A DNA stretch of 64,000 nt from Marinomonas rhizomae (GTDB lineage Bacteria; Pseudomonadota; Gammaproteobacteria; Pseudomonadales; Marinomonadaceae), in contig NZ_QNSE01000007.1 in NCBI RefSeq assembly GCF_003315485.1, positions 157,495 to 221,494 of the forward strand, given 5' to 3'. The position numbers and the translations under genes were made by a program. This document shows positions 45,792-57,246 of this stretch, one piece after another. The stretch's first letter is position 1. Every line of letters starts with the position of its first letter. The notes beneath the pieces were generated by a model. It made no database searches. It was given only the letters and a program-made list of their open reading frames with translations, and was not told the DNA's origin.

Positions 45792-47306
<1,515 letters not shown>

Positions 47307-47360
47307 AACCGCTAGACAATAGAACAGACAACTTAGATTCAGCTATAAGCAGAGGTAATT

Positions 47361-48707
47361 ATGAACACAGCGACAGAAGCCAATTTTGACGGCTTAGTGG
47401 GCCCAACCCACAACTACAGCGGCCTATCTTTTGGTAATGTCGCTTCATTAAATAACTCGGCACGTCCATCCAATCCGAAAGCCGCGGCAAAGCAAGGCTT
47501 AGTAAAGATGAAAGCCTTAGCTGACATGGGCTTTGTACAAGGCGTACTGGCCCCCCATGAACGTCCTCATATTCCAACCTTGCGCCGTTTAGGTTTTTCA
47601 GGCAGTGATGCCAACATATTAGAGCAAGCTGCCAAACAAGCACCTAAGCTACTTGCTGCCGTTAGCTCCGCGTCATGCATGTGGACAGCCAATGCCGCAA
47701 CAGTATCCCCAAGCGGAGATACCAGCGACCAGCGAGTGCATTTCACGCCTGCAAACCTAGTGAATAAGTTTCATCGTTCCATCGAACACGAGACCACAGG
47801 TGCGATTTTGCAAGCGACCTTCAGTGACGATAAACACTTCGTTCATCATCCAGCACTACCGAGTGTTGACCACTTCGGTGACGAGGGCGCAGCCAACCAC
47901 ACTCGCTTTTGTCATGGTTATGGCGAACAGGGCATCGAATTTTTTGTATATGGTATGGAAGCGTTCAACAACAGCGCTCCTAAACCTGCTAAATTTCCGG
48001 CTCGTCACACCTTAGAGGCATCACAAGCGGTTGCTCGACGTCATGGTTTATTAGCGGACCAAGTGGTTTACGCACAGCAAAACCCAGACGTCATAGACGC
48101 AGGTGTTTTCCACAACGACGTCATCGCTGTAGGTAATCGCAACGCGCACTTTTACCATCAAGAAGCTTTCTTAGACACAGCTAAAATGAAGCAAGATCTG
48201 CTTGCCGCTTGGGGAGACAGAGCATCTAAATTTCACCTAATTGAAGTACCAAGCAATGCCGTATCAGTACAAGACTGTATTCAGTCTTACCTGTTTAACA
48301 GCCAGTTATTAAGCCGTGGCAACGATGACATGATTTTAGTTGTACCAGGAGAGTGCGAAAATAATCCAGCCGTTTGGGCGTATTTGAATAGCCTAGTGAC
48401 TGGCCAATCGCCAATCAATGAGATCAAAGTCTTCGACCTCAAGCAAAGTATGAGTAACGGCGGTGGCCCGGCTTGTCTTCGACTTCGTGTCGCCCTAACG
48501 CAAGCTGAACAGCAAGCCATTAATCCATCGACGCTAATGAACGATACCTTGTTTGAGCGTTTGAATACTTGGGTCGACAAGCATTACCGCAACGAACTAC
48601 ACGAAAAAGACTTGGCTGACCCTCAGCTATTAATCGAAAGTCGAAACGCATTGGATGAACTGACTCAGATAATGAACTTAGGAAGCGTCTACGAATTTCA
48701 GCGGTAG
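47361..48707 (+). CDS. astB: N-succinylarginine dihydrolase
   Basis: A 448-residue Ast[32 protein letters not shown] at the start is diagnostic, and the family motifs [17 protein letters not shown] and [22 protein letters not shown] follow. It belongs to the amidinotransferase-fold superfamily and releases two ammonia and CO2 from succinylarginine. It is last in the cluster. astC and astE are not in the window. Confidence 0.96.
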   Translation: MNTATEANFDGLVGPTHNYSGLSFGNVASLNNSARPSNPKAAAKQGLVKMKALADMGFVQGVLAPHERPHIPTLRRLGFSGSDANILEQAAKQAPKLLAAVSSASCMWTANAATVSPSGDTSDQRVHFTPANLVNKFHRSIEHETTGAILQATFSDDKHFVHHPALPSVDHFGDEGAANHTRFCHGYGEQGIEFFVYGMEAFNNSAPKPAKFPARHTLEASQAVARRHGLLADQVVYAQQNPDVIDAGVFHNDVIAVGNRNAHFYHQEAFLDTAKMKQDLLAAWGDRASKFHLIEVPSNAVSVQDCIQSYLFNSQLLSRGNDDMILVVPGECENNPAVWAYLNSLVTGQSPINEIKVFDLKQSMSNGGGPACLRLRVALTQAEQQAINPSTLMNDTLFERLNTWVDKHYRNELHEKDLADPQLLIESRNALDELTQIMNLGSVYEFQR

Positions 48708-48729
48708 GATTATCAACCCAACTAAATGC

Positions 48730-48800
48730 TACTCCCCGACCAAGGGTTGGGGACAAAAATGCCTTAGCTCCTCCCTGCTAAGGGGAAGGCTGGAGGGGGT
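48730..48800. repeat. Dispersed GC-rich repeat, copy 1
   Basis: CTCCCTGCTAAGGGGAAGGC followed by TGGAGGGGGT forms an imperfect inverted repeat, preceded by ACAAAAATGCCTTAGC. A closely similar sequence with the same flanking ACAAAAATGC occurs at 61036-61093. It lies between convergent genes and looks like a small palindromic element. Confidence 0.7.
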
Positions 48801-48807
48801 TACTGTC

Positions 48808-49140
48808 TTAGAAGTGCTCACCATTCTCATAGTAATCCTTGCCCTGTAAATCATGAAACAACACTGTAATGTCTTGTCCACTGTCTACCAAAGGTCTAAC
48901 CAATTCTTCGATGATTAACGCGACTTTACGTTTCACCTCTTCGCCTCGGTCAAACCATAAAACATCAAAAAAGGGATACGCAGGGGAAGCGCCACCGACC
49001 ACAAGATAGGTTGCTGCTTGGTATTCTAGGGTAAAATGCGAGTTCGGCGTATCTGTAATCTCAGCAAGATTCTCTATCAAAATATCGCCGATAGATTCTA
49101 ACTCGTCAAAGGCTAGCCCTCGAACACGTATATGAGGCAT
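48808..49140 (-). CDS. DUF1904 family protein
   Basis: A 110-residue protein: MPHIRVRGLAFDELESIGDILIENLAEITDTPNSHFTLEYQAATYLV, with PFFDVLWFDRGEEVKRKVALIIEELVRPL. This is the DUF1904 pattern, related to the tautomerase fold. The N-terminal Pro is retained after Met (M-P), as in tautomerases, so an enzyme activity is conceivable but unproven. Confidence 0.82.
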   Translation of the reverse strand: MPHIRVRGLAFDELESIGDILIENLAEITDTPNSHFTLEYQAATYLVVGGASPAYPFFDVLWFDRGEEVKRKVALIIEELVRPLVDSGQDITVLFHDLQGKDYYENGEHF

Positions 49141-49190
49141 ATAAATCCTTAGTCGTTATTAAACATTCGCGGTAAATAATGCCTTATTTA

Positions 49191-49598
49191 CTAGTATTCA
49201 TCTACATAATCAAAAGTACGAGTTTCGACCACTTGACCATCCTGAACGACCTCGACACTCCATTTACCATCAAACCCTGGCATGAGTCGTTTACTTGACC
49301 ATACACGCCAACGATCACCACCAATATCAAATCCTACGTCTGCTTGATCTTCACCATCCAACTTCCAGCGGTGAACAACTTGGCTGCCGGACATGTCACG
49401 TAGATCAGTGAAGAAATACACTCGTTGTATTTCGCCATACTCTACTTTTACGGTTGAACCAATATCATCAACAGGTTCACGATCCACCACATCGGTTGAA
49501 AACTGGGCACGCGCCACAGTCCCTTCAGCCCAAGCGGGTAATGTCATCGCAAACGATAAGATCCCCGCTAAAACAACTCTAGTTAACGTTTGCCACAT
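49191..49598 (-). CDS. DUF2914 domain protein, exported
   Basis: A 135-residue protein with a signal peptide (MWQTLTRVVLAGILSFAMTLPAWAEG) and a compact beta domain: TVARAQFSTDVVDREPVDDIGSTV, YFFTDLRDMSGSQVVHRWKLDGE, KWSVEVVQDGQVVETRTFDY. That is the DUF2914 core, an immunoglobulin-like periplasmic module of unknown function. Confidence 0.88.
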   Translation of the reverse strand: MWQTLTRVVLAGILSFAMTLPAWAEGTVARAQFSTDVVDREPVDDIGSTVKVEYGEIQRVYFFTDLRDMSGSQVVHRWKLDGEDQADVGFDIGGDRWRVWSSKRLMPGFDGKWSVEVVQDGQVVETRTFDYVDEY

Positions 49599-49614
49599 AT
49601 TAAAATCCTATTTT

Positions 49615-49645
49615 ACTTAACAAAAAGTGCACTTAACAAAAAGTG
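49615..49645. repeat. Short tandem duplication upstream of the DUF2914 gene
   Basis: ACTTAACAAAAAGTG occurs twice (49615-49629 and 49631-49645), separated by one base. It lies within the likely promoter region of the minus-strand gene. The rest of 49646-49872 is AT-rich and shows nothing else. Confidence 0.6.
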
Positions 49646-49872
49646 TTTGCATTAAAAATGCGTGAATGAAATAGAGTATTTAACGGCTCTTTTGCTCTAA
49701 TTCAGAGAAGAATATAACCACAAAGTTAGCTGAAAACTGTGTAAAAGAAACGAGAGTTTTGTGTAATTTTGCAAGCACTCTCATTTCTTTTGTGTCAAAC
49801 GATAACTCACTATCTACTTGGACTTTTTAGAAAGGCATTTTTTGAGGAAATACGTGTATATGAAGTAAATAC

Positions 49873-50370
49873 TCACTTTCCTTGACGGTCAGCTAAAGGC
49901 GTTGAAAAGGTATATTCCATATCCCAAGGGAAACGTATCCATGTATCTTGACTAACTTCGGTGATAAAAGTATCTACCAATGGCTTGCCGGCGGGTTTTG
50001 CATAAATGGTGGCAAAATGTGCTTTTGGCAACATTTCACGTACTTTTGCTGCGGTACGTCCGGTATCAACCAGATCATCAATCAGAATAAAGCCTTCACC
50101 GTCGCCCTCTACGCCCTTCAAAACGTTAAGCTCGCCTTGCTTCATAGCGCCATTACCCTTTTCATCCTCACCGTAACTTACAATACAAATAGTATCGATC
50201 AGGCGGATATCCATTTCACGACATAGAATCGCTGCCGGTACTAAGCCGCCACGAGTGATTGCGATAATACCCTTCCAAGGTCCTTGCTCAAGCAAACGCC
50301 AAGACAAAGCACGAGCATTCCTGTGTAACTCTTCCCAAGATACCGGAAAATCTTTTGAATAAGGGGTCAT
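49873..50370 (-). CDS. gpt: Xanthine-guanine phosphoribosyltransferase
   Basis: A 165-residue enzyme started at 50370 (GGAG five bases upstream). It shows the PRPP-binding signature [14 protein letters not shown] and the XGPRT start [24 protein letters not shown], with the [15 protein letters not shown] loop. It salvages xanthine and guanine to nucleotides. A longer frame to 50442 is not supported. Near to, but not obviously part of, the cobalamin cluster on the same strand. Confidence 0.93.
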   Translation of the reverse strand: MTPYSKDFPVSWEELHRNARALSWRLLEQGPWKGIIAITRGGLVPAAILCREMDIRLIDTICIVSYGEDEKGNGAMKQGELNVLKGVEGDGEGFILIDDLVDTGRTAAKVREMLPKAHFATIYAKPAGKPLVDTFITEVSQDTWIRFPWDMEYTFSTPLADRQGK

Positions 50371-50467
50371 CAAAGCTCCTACGCCTTTCGCTATTGGTTT
50401 TGATTTCTCAATTATGTGCCCTAAAGGGATACCACAATACAAGAAAAGATTGAGTGAAAATAAAAGA

Positions 50468-50980
50468 TTAGGATTTTAGCGGTAATGGTAGTCCGGCCGC
50501 AACAAAAGTTACCCGATCGGTCAATTCAGCTAACGCCTGATTCATTGCACCTGCCTCATCACCAAAGCGTCTAGCTAATGCATTCATCGGCATAATACCT
50601 AAACCCACTTCGCTCGACACCAGCACCAAATCCCCTTCGAAAACTTCAATAGCCATTAACAACGCCTGTTTTTCTTCTTCCAGGCGAACCTCATTTTCTA
50701 GGCCCAATAAGTTCGTCATCCATAAGGTAAAACATTCCACAATTACAGCCTGATCAGGCGAATTAAGTGAATGCAAAACACTTGCCAGTGACACTGGCTC
50801 TTCTATTAATCGCCATTCTTTTGGACGGTTATCCTTGTGCAAACGAACCCGATCTGCCATGTCGGCATCCCATACTTGCGACGTCGCTACATAGCACACT
50901 GGTTTGCCACACGCTGCCACTTGCTCTTGAGCAAAAGCACTTTTACCACTACGAACACCACCTAATACAAGATGCTTCAT
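50468..50980 (-). CDS. cobU: Adenosylcobinamide kinase/guanylyltransferase
   Basis: A 170-residue CobU/CobP. It begins [18 protein letters not shown] with the P-loop GGVRSGKS, and has [35 protein letters not shown] sequence (here [26 protein letters not shown]). It phosphorylates adenosylcobinamide and adds GMP during nucleotide-loop assembly. It overlaps the next upstream gene by four bases. It lacks an adjacent cobS or cobT in this window. Confidence 0.95.
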   Translation of the reverse strand: MKHLVLGGVRSGKSAFAQEQVAACGKPVCYVATSQVWDADMADRVRLHKDNRPKEWRLIEEPVSLASVLHSLNSPDQAVIVECFTLWMTNLLGLENEVRLEEEKQALLMAIEVFEGDLVLVSSEVGLGIMPMNALARRFGDEAGAMNQALAELTDRVTFVAAGLPLPLKS

Positions 50981-52119
50981 GCGAGCTGCCCCCTGAAAAA
51001 GCCCTGCGTTTGGCCTCCTGCCGTTTTCAATAGGCGAATCAACGCACTGTTTAAAGCATCCATTTCATCAAGCGCTGGTAACGCAACACGAATCCAGCCG
51101 TCACCCAAGCGGGTGTGAACACCAACTTGATGCAACATTTCAAATACTTGCGCAGCATACTCATCACTATCAAGAAACCAAGTGATAAATAGAGGGCTTA
51201 ATACATAATCTTGAGAATCAAAAATGGTATTAAATTTTGGAATTACACGCTCAACAAAAGCGGCTTGTCGTACTTTTAAACCTTGCAAAGCTTGAAACTG
51301 CCAAGCTTTATCCGCAAAAGCCAATCGCACCAAATGCAGACTTGGCGTCGCCACTGGCCAAGGTCCGAGCAAGTTTCTCAACATGACTTGCCATTTTTTC
51401 GCACAAAAAACAAAACCTACTCGGGCGCCTGCCAAGCCAAAAAACTTACCAACCGATCGCATGACAAACAATGATTCACTCAAATCCAGGCCGCGTTGAT
51501 GATTCAATAAGCTTAATTCAGGGCACGCATCAATAAAGGCTTCGTCAACGACTAAACTCGTACCCTGCTGTTCCGCGTGAGTCATCAGCCGAGACAAGGT
51601 CATAGCTGATGCGATTTCGCCCGTTGGATTATTCGGTTGAATCACCACCGCCACAGACCACTTGTGTTCTAGCAGCTCTTCCAAAGCATCATAATAGGCA
51701 ATCTCAAACCCCCACTTTTGCCAAGCAAAAGCATGTTCCTGATAACCAATACGAGGCACAAAAACGCGTTGACGGATAAATCCCTTATGATCTCGTAATA
51801 AAGGCGGCAAGGACTCAATAATATGTTGTGATCCCGCGCCAATTGCATTGGGGCGACGACCAAAATAGCACTCAGCTTCGTCTAATAAATCCGCTTGATC
51901 GGGCAAATCCATCCACAAGGAAGGTGCTATTGCGGGAATCGGCCAAGGCTCACGATTACAGGCAGAAGACAAATCCAACCAATTTAATGCAAGACTACCA
52001 ACCTTACGCTGCCAATAAGCCAGATCACCACCGTGCTTCGGTGGCGTGCTTTCCAAGTTTGGACCATTCACTATATTTGAAGCGCTATCTGCAACAGAAG
52101 ATTTTACACCAACAGACAT
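50977..52119 (-). CDS. cobC: Threonine-phosphate decarboxylase-like PLP enzyme (CobC/CobD)
   Basis: A 380-residue aminotransferase-fold enzyme of cobalamin synthesis. It shows LDLSSACNREPWP near the start, VIQPNNPTGEIAS and SLFVMRSVGKFFGLAGARVGF with the PLP-binding lysine. It makes aminopropanol phosphate, the linker for the nucleotide loop. I start at the ATG at 52119 with GGGGATTGG upstream; an ATG at 52134 is possible. It overlaps the CbiB gene by 16 bases. Confidence 0.9.
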   Translation of the reverse strand: MSVGVKSSVADSASNIVNGPNLESTPPKHGGDLAYWQRKVGSLALNWLDLSSACNREPWPIPAIAPSLWMDLPDQADLLDEAECYFGRRPNAIGAGSQHIIESLPPLLRDHKGFIRQRVFVPRIGYQEHAFAWQKWGFEIAYYDALEELLEHKWSVAVVIQPNNPTGEIASAMTLSRLMTHAEQQGTSLVVDEAFIDACPELSLLNHQRGLDLSESLFVMRSVGKFFGLAGARVGFVFCAKKWQVMLRNLLGPWPVATPSLHLVRLAFADKAWQFQALQGLKVRQAAFVERVIPKFNTIFDSQDYVLSPLFITWFLDSDEYAAQVFEMLHQVGVHTRLGDGWIRVALPALDEMDALNSALIRLLKTAGGQTQGFFRGQLA

Positions 52120-53117
52120 ATAACCAATCCCCATAAAAATACGCTTTTATCCACTAGCCAAATGGCTTCTTTTAAATGTTGAGGCGTTGGTAAATCACCT
52201 TCGCCTAAAATTGGTCGAGTTTCGACCTTGCCAAAATACGGCGCTTCACCACCTAACTGAACCCCTAACGCGCCCGCTCCTGCCGCCATCACAGGGCCTG
52301 CATTAGGGCTTTTCCAACGAGCAGAAGGACGTCGCGCACTACGAATCGCCGCATGCCATCGACCACAAGCCCCATAGGTATAAACAACAAGACGAGCTGG
52401 AACATAATTCAATACATCATCAAAACGTGCCGCAAACCAACCAAAATGCAGTAAAGATTCTGTTTTGTAACCCCACATGGCATCCAAGGTATTGGCAAGA
52501 CGATAAAGAAGCACACCCGGAGCACCGAAGATAAGAAACCAAAATAACGGCGCAAAAATCGCATCACTACCATTTTCTAATACAGATTCAATGCCTGCTT
52601 TCGCTACGGCCGATTCATCCAAATTCTGCGTATCACGACTAACGATATAACTCACAGCAAGGCGGGCTTCATCCAGCTTTTCATTGGTCAACGGCATTGA
52701 TGACAAAGGCTGATAAATCGCCAAAGCATGCTCACGTAAACTCTGCCAACCAATGGCAAAATACAACACCAACACAGACAAAAGAGTATCCAGCCAATTA
52801 GGTAATAACCAAAGCAGAACCAATAACATCAGCAAACAAGGCAAAACCGCCACCAGCCACGCCAATACCCCAACCATTCGTTGACGCGAATATGAGGCTT
52901 CTAAAGGTAACTGAGTATGGTTCCGACAAAGATCCACCCAACGACCAAACCAAATCAAAGGATGCCACGTCTTTGGCTCGCCGAATAAACGATCCACTAT
53001 CAGAGCGGCTACCAAAATCAAACTGGTGCCAGAAGAAAAGGCTAAGAAGCCATCAAAAAAAGTCTCGATAATACGGTCTAAATTAGAAAGGATCATAAAT
53101 ATAGGTCGTTTTTTCAC
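52104..53117 (-). CDS. cbiB: Adenosylcobinamide-phosphate synthase (CbiB/CobD)
   Basis: A 337-residue membrane enzyme. It has the conserved ALIVDRLFGEPKTWHPLIWFGRWVDL, SYIVSRDTQNLDESAVAKAGIESVLENGSDAIFAPLFWF and NTLDAMWGYK, all CbiB signatures. It joins aminopropanol (or its phosphate) to adenosylcobyric acid. A GTG at 53117 starts the frame; an ATG at 53096 is an alternative, and neither has a clear ribosome site. It heads the three-gene minus-strand cob group. Confidence 0.93.
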   Translation of the reverse strand: MKKRPIFMILSNLDRIIETFFDGFLAFSSGTSLILVAALIVDRLFGEPKTWHPLIWFGRWVDLCRNHTQLPLEASYSRQRMVGVLAWLVAVLPCLLMLLVLLWLLPNWLDTLLSVLVLYFAIGWQSLREHALAIYQPLSSMPLTNEKLDEARLAVSYIVSRDTQNLDESAVAKAGIESVLENGSDAIFAPLFWFLIFGAPGVLLYRLANTLDAMWGYKTESLLHFGWFAARFDDVLNYVPARLVVYTYGACGRWHAAIRSARRPSARWKSPNAGPVMAAGAGALGVQLGGEAPYFGKVETRPILGEGDLPTPQHLKEAIWLVDKSVFLWGLVICLLV

Positions 53118-53182
53118 TTAACAAGGTGAGCAGGTAAGGTAGAATTCTATCACCTTATTGATTTGAAGCGTGATGATACTGA

Positions 53183-54694
53183 ATGCCAGCCTTTAGTTTA
53201 ATGATCCAAGGAACCACCTCGGACGCCGGAAAAAGCACATTGGTCACGGCGCTGTGCCGTTTATTTCTGCGTCGTGGAATTCAAGTCGCGCCATTCAAAC
53301 CACAAAATATGGCATTAAACAGCGCCGTCACGCAAGATGGCAACGAAATAGGCCGAGCCCAAGCCGTGCAAGCCCACGCCGCAGGGCTTGAACCACATGT
53401 AGACATGAATCCAATTTTGCTTAAACCCAATACAGACACAGGCGCGCAAGTCATCATCCAAGGCAAAGCCGTGGGTAACATGAACGCAGTGGGCTATCAC
53501 GAATACAAAAGTATCGCCAAAATCGCCGCGTTGGATTCTTATCATCGCTTAGCCGAACAATACCAAGCCGTCTTAATTGAAGGCGCAGGCAGCCCAGCGG
53601 AAATTAACTTACGCGCTCGTGATATCGCCAACATGGGCTTTGCCCAAAGCATCAATTGTCCAGTCATCATTATCGCAGATATCGACAAAGGTGGTGTGTT
53701 TGCTCACCTTGTTGGCACATTAGATTTGCTAAGCCAAAGCGAACAGGATCGAGTGATTGGTTTTGTTATTAATCGCTTTCGTGGCGATATAAGCCTACTG
53801 CAATCAGGTTTAGATTGGTTAGAAGAACGCACCGGCAAACCCGTTTTAGGCGTACTGCCTTTCTTAAAAGGTTTTCATCTAGAATCCGAAGACGCTGTCG
53901 CCAAAAGTCCAATAAAAACCGATACCAACGCCAAGTTAAACATCGTCATTCCCATCATGCCACGCACCAGCAACCATACAGACTGGGATGCGTTACGCCT
54001 GCACCCCGATGTACAAGTCACTCTTGTTGGAGCCAACGAAAGCATTCCTCCGACGGATCTGGTTATTCTACCGGGCAGCAAAAGCGTGCAAAGCGACCTC
54101 GCCTTTTTACGCCAAGAAGGCTGGGAAGACTATTTGAAGAAACACCTAAGATACGGTGGCAAAGTTATAGGAATTTGCGGTGGCTATCAAATGCTTGGCG
54201 AGCAACTACTTGACCCGTTAGGGCTCGAAAACCAACACCCCAACACCCAATCCGCCGGCTTTGGATTTATTCCTATGGAAACAGTATTGAAAGAGGACAA
54301 GCAGCTCAAGCAACGTTCTGGGCAACTCGCTTTTTCAACTAACTCCAATGGCTACCCACACGTCACCGGTTACGAAATTCACTCTGGCGTTTCATACTTT
54401 TCAACCACGGCAACAATAAACCACTTCTCTCTCTTAAATAACGAAAAAAACACAGAAAATAGTGAGAAAGAAGGCTATATCTCAGACGATGGCAGCATCA
54501 TCGGCACCTATCTTCATGGTGTGTTCGACCACCCTGAAGCCCTGCAAGCCTTACTAAACTGGGCTGGCGTCGATCAAGCAGCAGCATTCGACTACAACCA
54601 ATACCGAGACAGTGAAATCAACCGACTCGCCGACAGCACAGAACAACACATGGACATAGATGCACTAATCAAAACATGCCGAGCATTTCATTAA
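53183..54694 (+). CDS. cobQ: Cobyric acid synthase
   Basis: A 503-residue amidotransferase. The N-terminal dethiobiotin-synthetase-like part reads [23 protein letters not shown] and [26 protein letters not shown]. The C-terminal class I glutaminase domain has the cysteine in [14 protein letters not shown] and the histidine in [12 protein letters not shown]. It amidates four carboxyl groups of the corrin ring. It is divergent from cbiB with a 65-bp spacer, in which I see no cobalamin riboswitch. Confidence 0.95.
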   Translation: MPAFSLMIQGTTSDAGKSTLVTALCRLFLRRGIQVAPFKPQNMALNSAVTQDGNEIGRAQAVQAHAAGLEPHVDMNPILLKPNTDTGAQVIIQGKAVGNMNAVGYHEYKSIAKIAALDSYHRLAEQYQAVLIEGAGSPAEINLRARDIANMGFAQSINCPVIIIADIDKGGVFAHLVGTLDLLSQSEQDRVIGFVINRFRGDISLLQSGLDWLEERTGKPVLGVLPFLKGFHLESEDAVAKSPIKTDTNAKLNIVIPIMPRTSNHTDWDALRLHPDVQVTLVGANESIPPTDLVILPGSKSVQSDLAFLRQEGWEDYLKKHLRYGGKVIGICGGYQMLGEQLLDPLGLENQHPNTQSAGFGFIPMETVLKEDKQLKQRSGQLAFSTNSNGYPHVTGYEIHSGVSYFSTTATINHFSLLNNEKNTENSEKEGYISDDGSIIGTYLHGVFDHPEALQALLNWAGVDQAAAFDYNQYRDSEINRLADSTEQHMDIDALIKTCRAFH

Positions 54695-54713
54695 AATACA
54701 CCTCAAACCCTAG

Positions 54714-54864
54714 GTCGGTATGAGGGAGGAACGGCCATTATCCGACACTTAACAAAGACATCGCCCCACAAAACCCTCAGTCGGCATGAGGAACGACCGT
54801 GATCCGACATTTCAATCCCTCCTCCCAACGACAGATCACACTCGTGCCTCGTTCATCAGCCCTA
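54714..54864. repeat. REP-like repeats between cobQ and the haem receptor
   Basis: Three related palindromes lie in the 318-bp gap. GTCGG...CCGAC units occur at 54714-54746 and 54780-54808, and an opposite-orientation copy (ACAGATCACACTCGTGCCTC...) at 54831-54864. The last is almost identical over its core to the REP copies flanking the transposase at 62783 and 63370. The rest of the gap holds the haem-operon promoter. Confidence 0.8.
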
Positions 54865-54944
54865 CAAAACTAATAGGTTAACCCTCGCATTAGTTTTATT
54901 AATAAATATTAATGAAACTCATTTCTATTTAAGGTAAATATTTG

Positions 54945-54959
54945 TGATAATCATTCGCA
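54945..54959 (+). promoter_or_regulatory. Fur box ahead of the haem operon
   Basis: TGATAATCATTCGCA matches 13 of 15 bases of the Fur core TGATAATCATTATCA. It is 54 bases upstream of the receptor start codon. Iron repression of the haem operon is the expected consequence. Confidence 0.8.
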
Positions 54960-55013
54960 TAAAGGATTAGCAGCGAAAAAGTAGGAAAGACTTAATTTAT
55001 TGATGAGAACAAC

Positions 55014-57158
55014 ATGAAAAAAACGGCTATCCCTTCTTCTTTAACCATCCTTGCTTTGGCAATTATCACGGCATCACCAGCTTTTTCCGCAGATGCTACA
55101 GAGCAAGAAACACAATTAGACACTCTGACAATTGAAGCCAATTCATTTGCCAAACCTGACAACGAAGTTGGCAGCTCGGTATCTAATATTAAAAGTGATG
55201 ATATTGAAAAAACATTAACACGTAATTTAGATGACCTAGTTCGCTACGAACCAGGTGTAGAAGCTAGCCAAGATTCCCGCTTTGGCATCAGTAGCGTTAA
55301 TATTCGAGGATTGGATGGCGACCGAGTCAAAATCAGTGTCGATGGTGTCGCACAAGCCGATGCATACGGCCCTACCAGCACATATTTAAGAACAGGGCGA
55401 AATACCGTTGATATGGATTCTCTAGAATCTGTAGAAATCATTAAAGGTGGTAATGTAGTAGAAGGCAGCGGCGCTCTTGGTGGCGTTGTAAAATACAGAA
55501 CAAAAGAACCTAGCAGCTTTTTATCTGCAACAGGCAATGACACCTCAGGCTCGTTAAAAGCCGGATACAAAAGCGCATCCGATGAATTCAGCCAAACCCT
55601 AACTATCGCAAATCGTACCGGCAAGGTGGAATCCTTATTGGTATACACAAACCGAGATGGTCATGAAAACGAGAACTATCAAGGTGACGCAGGATCAGAT
55701 CAAACAGTGGGAGTGACGCGCGCTTCAGTCGACCCAGCTGACACAGGTTCAAACAATGTACTCGCCAAAGTTCAGCTACAAATGAACGACAACAATCGTC
55801 TTGGTGTGGTCGGCGAATACTTCCACAGCACCTCAGAGTCTGACTTATTTTCAGAAAGTTCAGCAACCGATCAACACAGCTCAGACGACAAGGTTATCCG
55901 CCGCCGTATTGGCTTTTTTCATGAGAACACACAAACCAATGCTTTATATGACCGCCTAAAATGGCAAATCGATTATCAAGATACCAAAACCACTAACAAA
56001 ACATATCGTAGTAATAACAACCGTCTCGTTGATCGCTTTTATGATGAGGAAAGTAGCAGTTTAAAAGCTGATTTAGTAAAGCAAATTGATGCCCATCAAA
56101 TTCGTTATGGCTTAAATTATGACAAAAAGTCATTAGAAAACCTAAACAAAAACACAGTATCGGGCACGACCACCGCGTCTCGCTTCTCGCCTGTCGCCGA
56201 TGCAGACATCTTTGGTTTGTACATTGAGGACAGCTGGGCGGTCACAGATAGGCTAACCTTGGTTCCGGCCATTCGTTACGACAACTACAAATACACAACA
56301 ACAGGTGACGAATACATTGATTCCTGGGGAGACAATGAAAACGAAGCACTAACAGCACAACTAGCGGCCGACTTTGCAATCAACGAAACCTACTCTGTTT
56401 TTGGGAAAACAGGAACAGGCTTTAGAGCACCAAACTTAGACGAACTTTATTACTATTTCGCAAACTCAACTCCTTATGGCTCTTACCAAATAACCCCAAA
56501 TCCAGATCTAGAACCGGAAGAAAGCCTGTTCATTGAAACCGGTATTCGCGCCCAAAATGCCTATGGATCTGCTGAATTCACCGCATTCTATAATGACTAT
56601 AAGAATTTCATCGAGCAAGTATCACTAGGCACTTCAGCGGCCTTTAGCTTTGGAGAGTTCACCAATCAAAACCTGGATCATGTAGTGATAAAAGGGGTTG
56701 AATTCAAAGGCAATCTAAACCTATCGAAAAGCATTGATGCTATTGGTGATGGCTGGATGCTGAATGGCGCTATCGCTTACGCAGAAGGCGATAATCTAGA
56801 AGACAATGAGCCGCTAGACAGTATATCACCGCTTAGCGCCGTCGTTGGTCTTGGCTATGATGCACCATCAGAGCAATGGGGTGGAAAACTGAACCTAACC
56901 TGGGCATCTGGCAAGAAAAAAGAAGACATCACCACCAGTAACCAATGGCTCGCCACTTCGGATTACAGCCTTGTTGACCTAACGGCCTATTACAAACCAA
57001 CGCAAAACCTCACTTTTAATGCCGGGCTTTTCAATTTAACCGACGAGAAATACACAAATTGGAATGATATTCGAAACCTAACAAATACGAGCACTAACCT
57101 GAATCGCTATACACGTGCTGGTCGTAACTTTGGCATAGATGCAACACTGTCATTCTAA
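55014..57158 (+). CDS. TonB-dependent haem/haemoglobin receptor
   Basis: A 714-residue outer-membrane receptor with signal peptide (cleavage near AFSADA). The plug contains RYEPGVEASQDSRFGISSVNIRGLDGDRVKISVDGV and SLESVEIIKGGNVVEGSGALGGVV, the haemoglobin/transferrin/lactoferrin receptor family. FRAP is at 470-473 and NPDL at 496-499, the haem-receptor hallmark, but the histidine usually found between them is absent. The barrel ends in a terminal Phe (ATLSF). Fur-box control and the following hmuSTUV genes support haem uptake. Confidence 0.93.
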   Translation: MKKTAIPSSLTILALAIITASPAFSADATEQETQLDTLTIEANSFAKPDNEVGSSVSNIKSDDIEKTLTRNLDDLVRYEPGVEASQDSRFGISSVNIRGLDGDRVKISVDGVAQADAYGPTSTYLRTGRNTVDMDSLESVEIIKGGNVVEGSGALGGVVKYRTKEPSSFLSATGNDTSGSLKAGYKSASDEFSQTLTIANRTGKVESLLVYTNRDGHENENYQGDAGSDQTVGVTRASVDPADTGSNNVLAKVQLQMNDNNRLGVVGEYFHSTSESDLFSESSATDQHSSDDKVIRRRIGFFHENTQTNALYDRLKWQIDYQDTKTTNKTYRSNNNRLVDRFYDEESSSLKADLVKQIDAHQIRYGLNYDKKSLENLNKNTVSGTTTASRFSPVADADIFGLYIEDSWAVTDRLTLVPAIRYDNYKYTTTGDEYIDSWGDNENEALTAQLAADFAINETYSVFGKTGTGFRAPNLDELYYYFANSTPYGSYQITPNPDLEPEESLFIETGIRAQNAYGSAEFTAFYNDYKNFIEQVSLGTSAAFSFGEFTNQNLDHVVIKGVEFKGNLNLSKSIDAIGDGWMLNGAIAYAEGDNLEDNEPLDSISPLSAVVGLGYDAPSEQWGGKLNLTWASGKKKEDITTSNQWLATSDYSLVDLTAYYKPTQNLTFNAGLFNLTDEKYTNWNDIRNLTNTSTNLNRYTRAGRNFGIDATLSF

Positions 57159-57202
57159 AGACACACATGACCTTTATTAACTAAACAATCGTTAACCAAA
57201 CA

Positions 57203-57231
57203 ATAAACAAGGGAGTATTTCCCTTGTTTAT
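57203..57231 (+). other. Intercistronic hairpin before hmuS
   Basis: ATAAACAAGGGA and TCCCTTGTTTAT form a perfect 12-bp stem around GTATT. It ends 15 bases before the hmuS start codon, just ahead of its GCGGAGA ribosome site. There is no T run after it. It may stabilise the receptor mRNA or reduce expression of the downstream transport genes. Confidence 0.7.
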
Positions 57232-57246
57232 GAGCGGAGAATTCCT

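Noticed and set aside
53118..53182. Cobalamin riboswitch near the cob genes
   Set aside because: The 65-bp gap between cbiB and cobQ is far too short, and no B12-box-like sequence is visible before either gene group.
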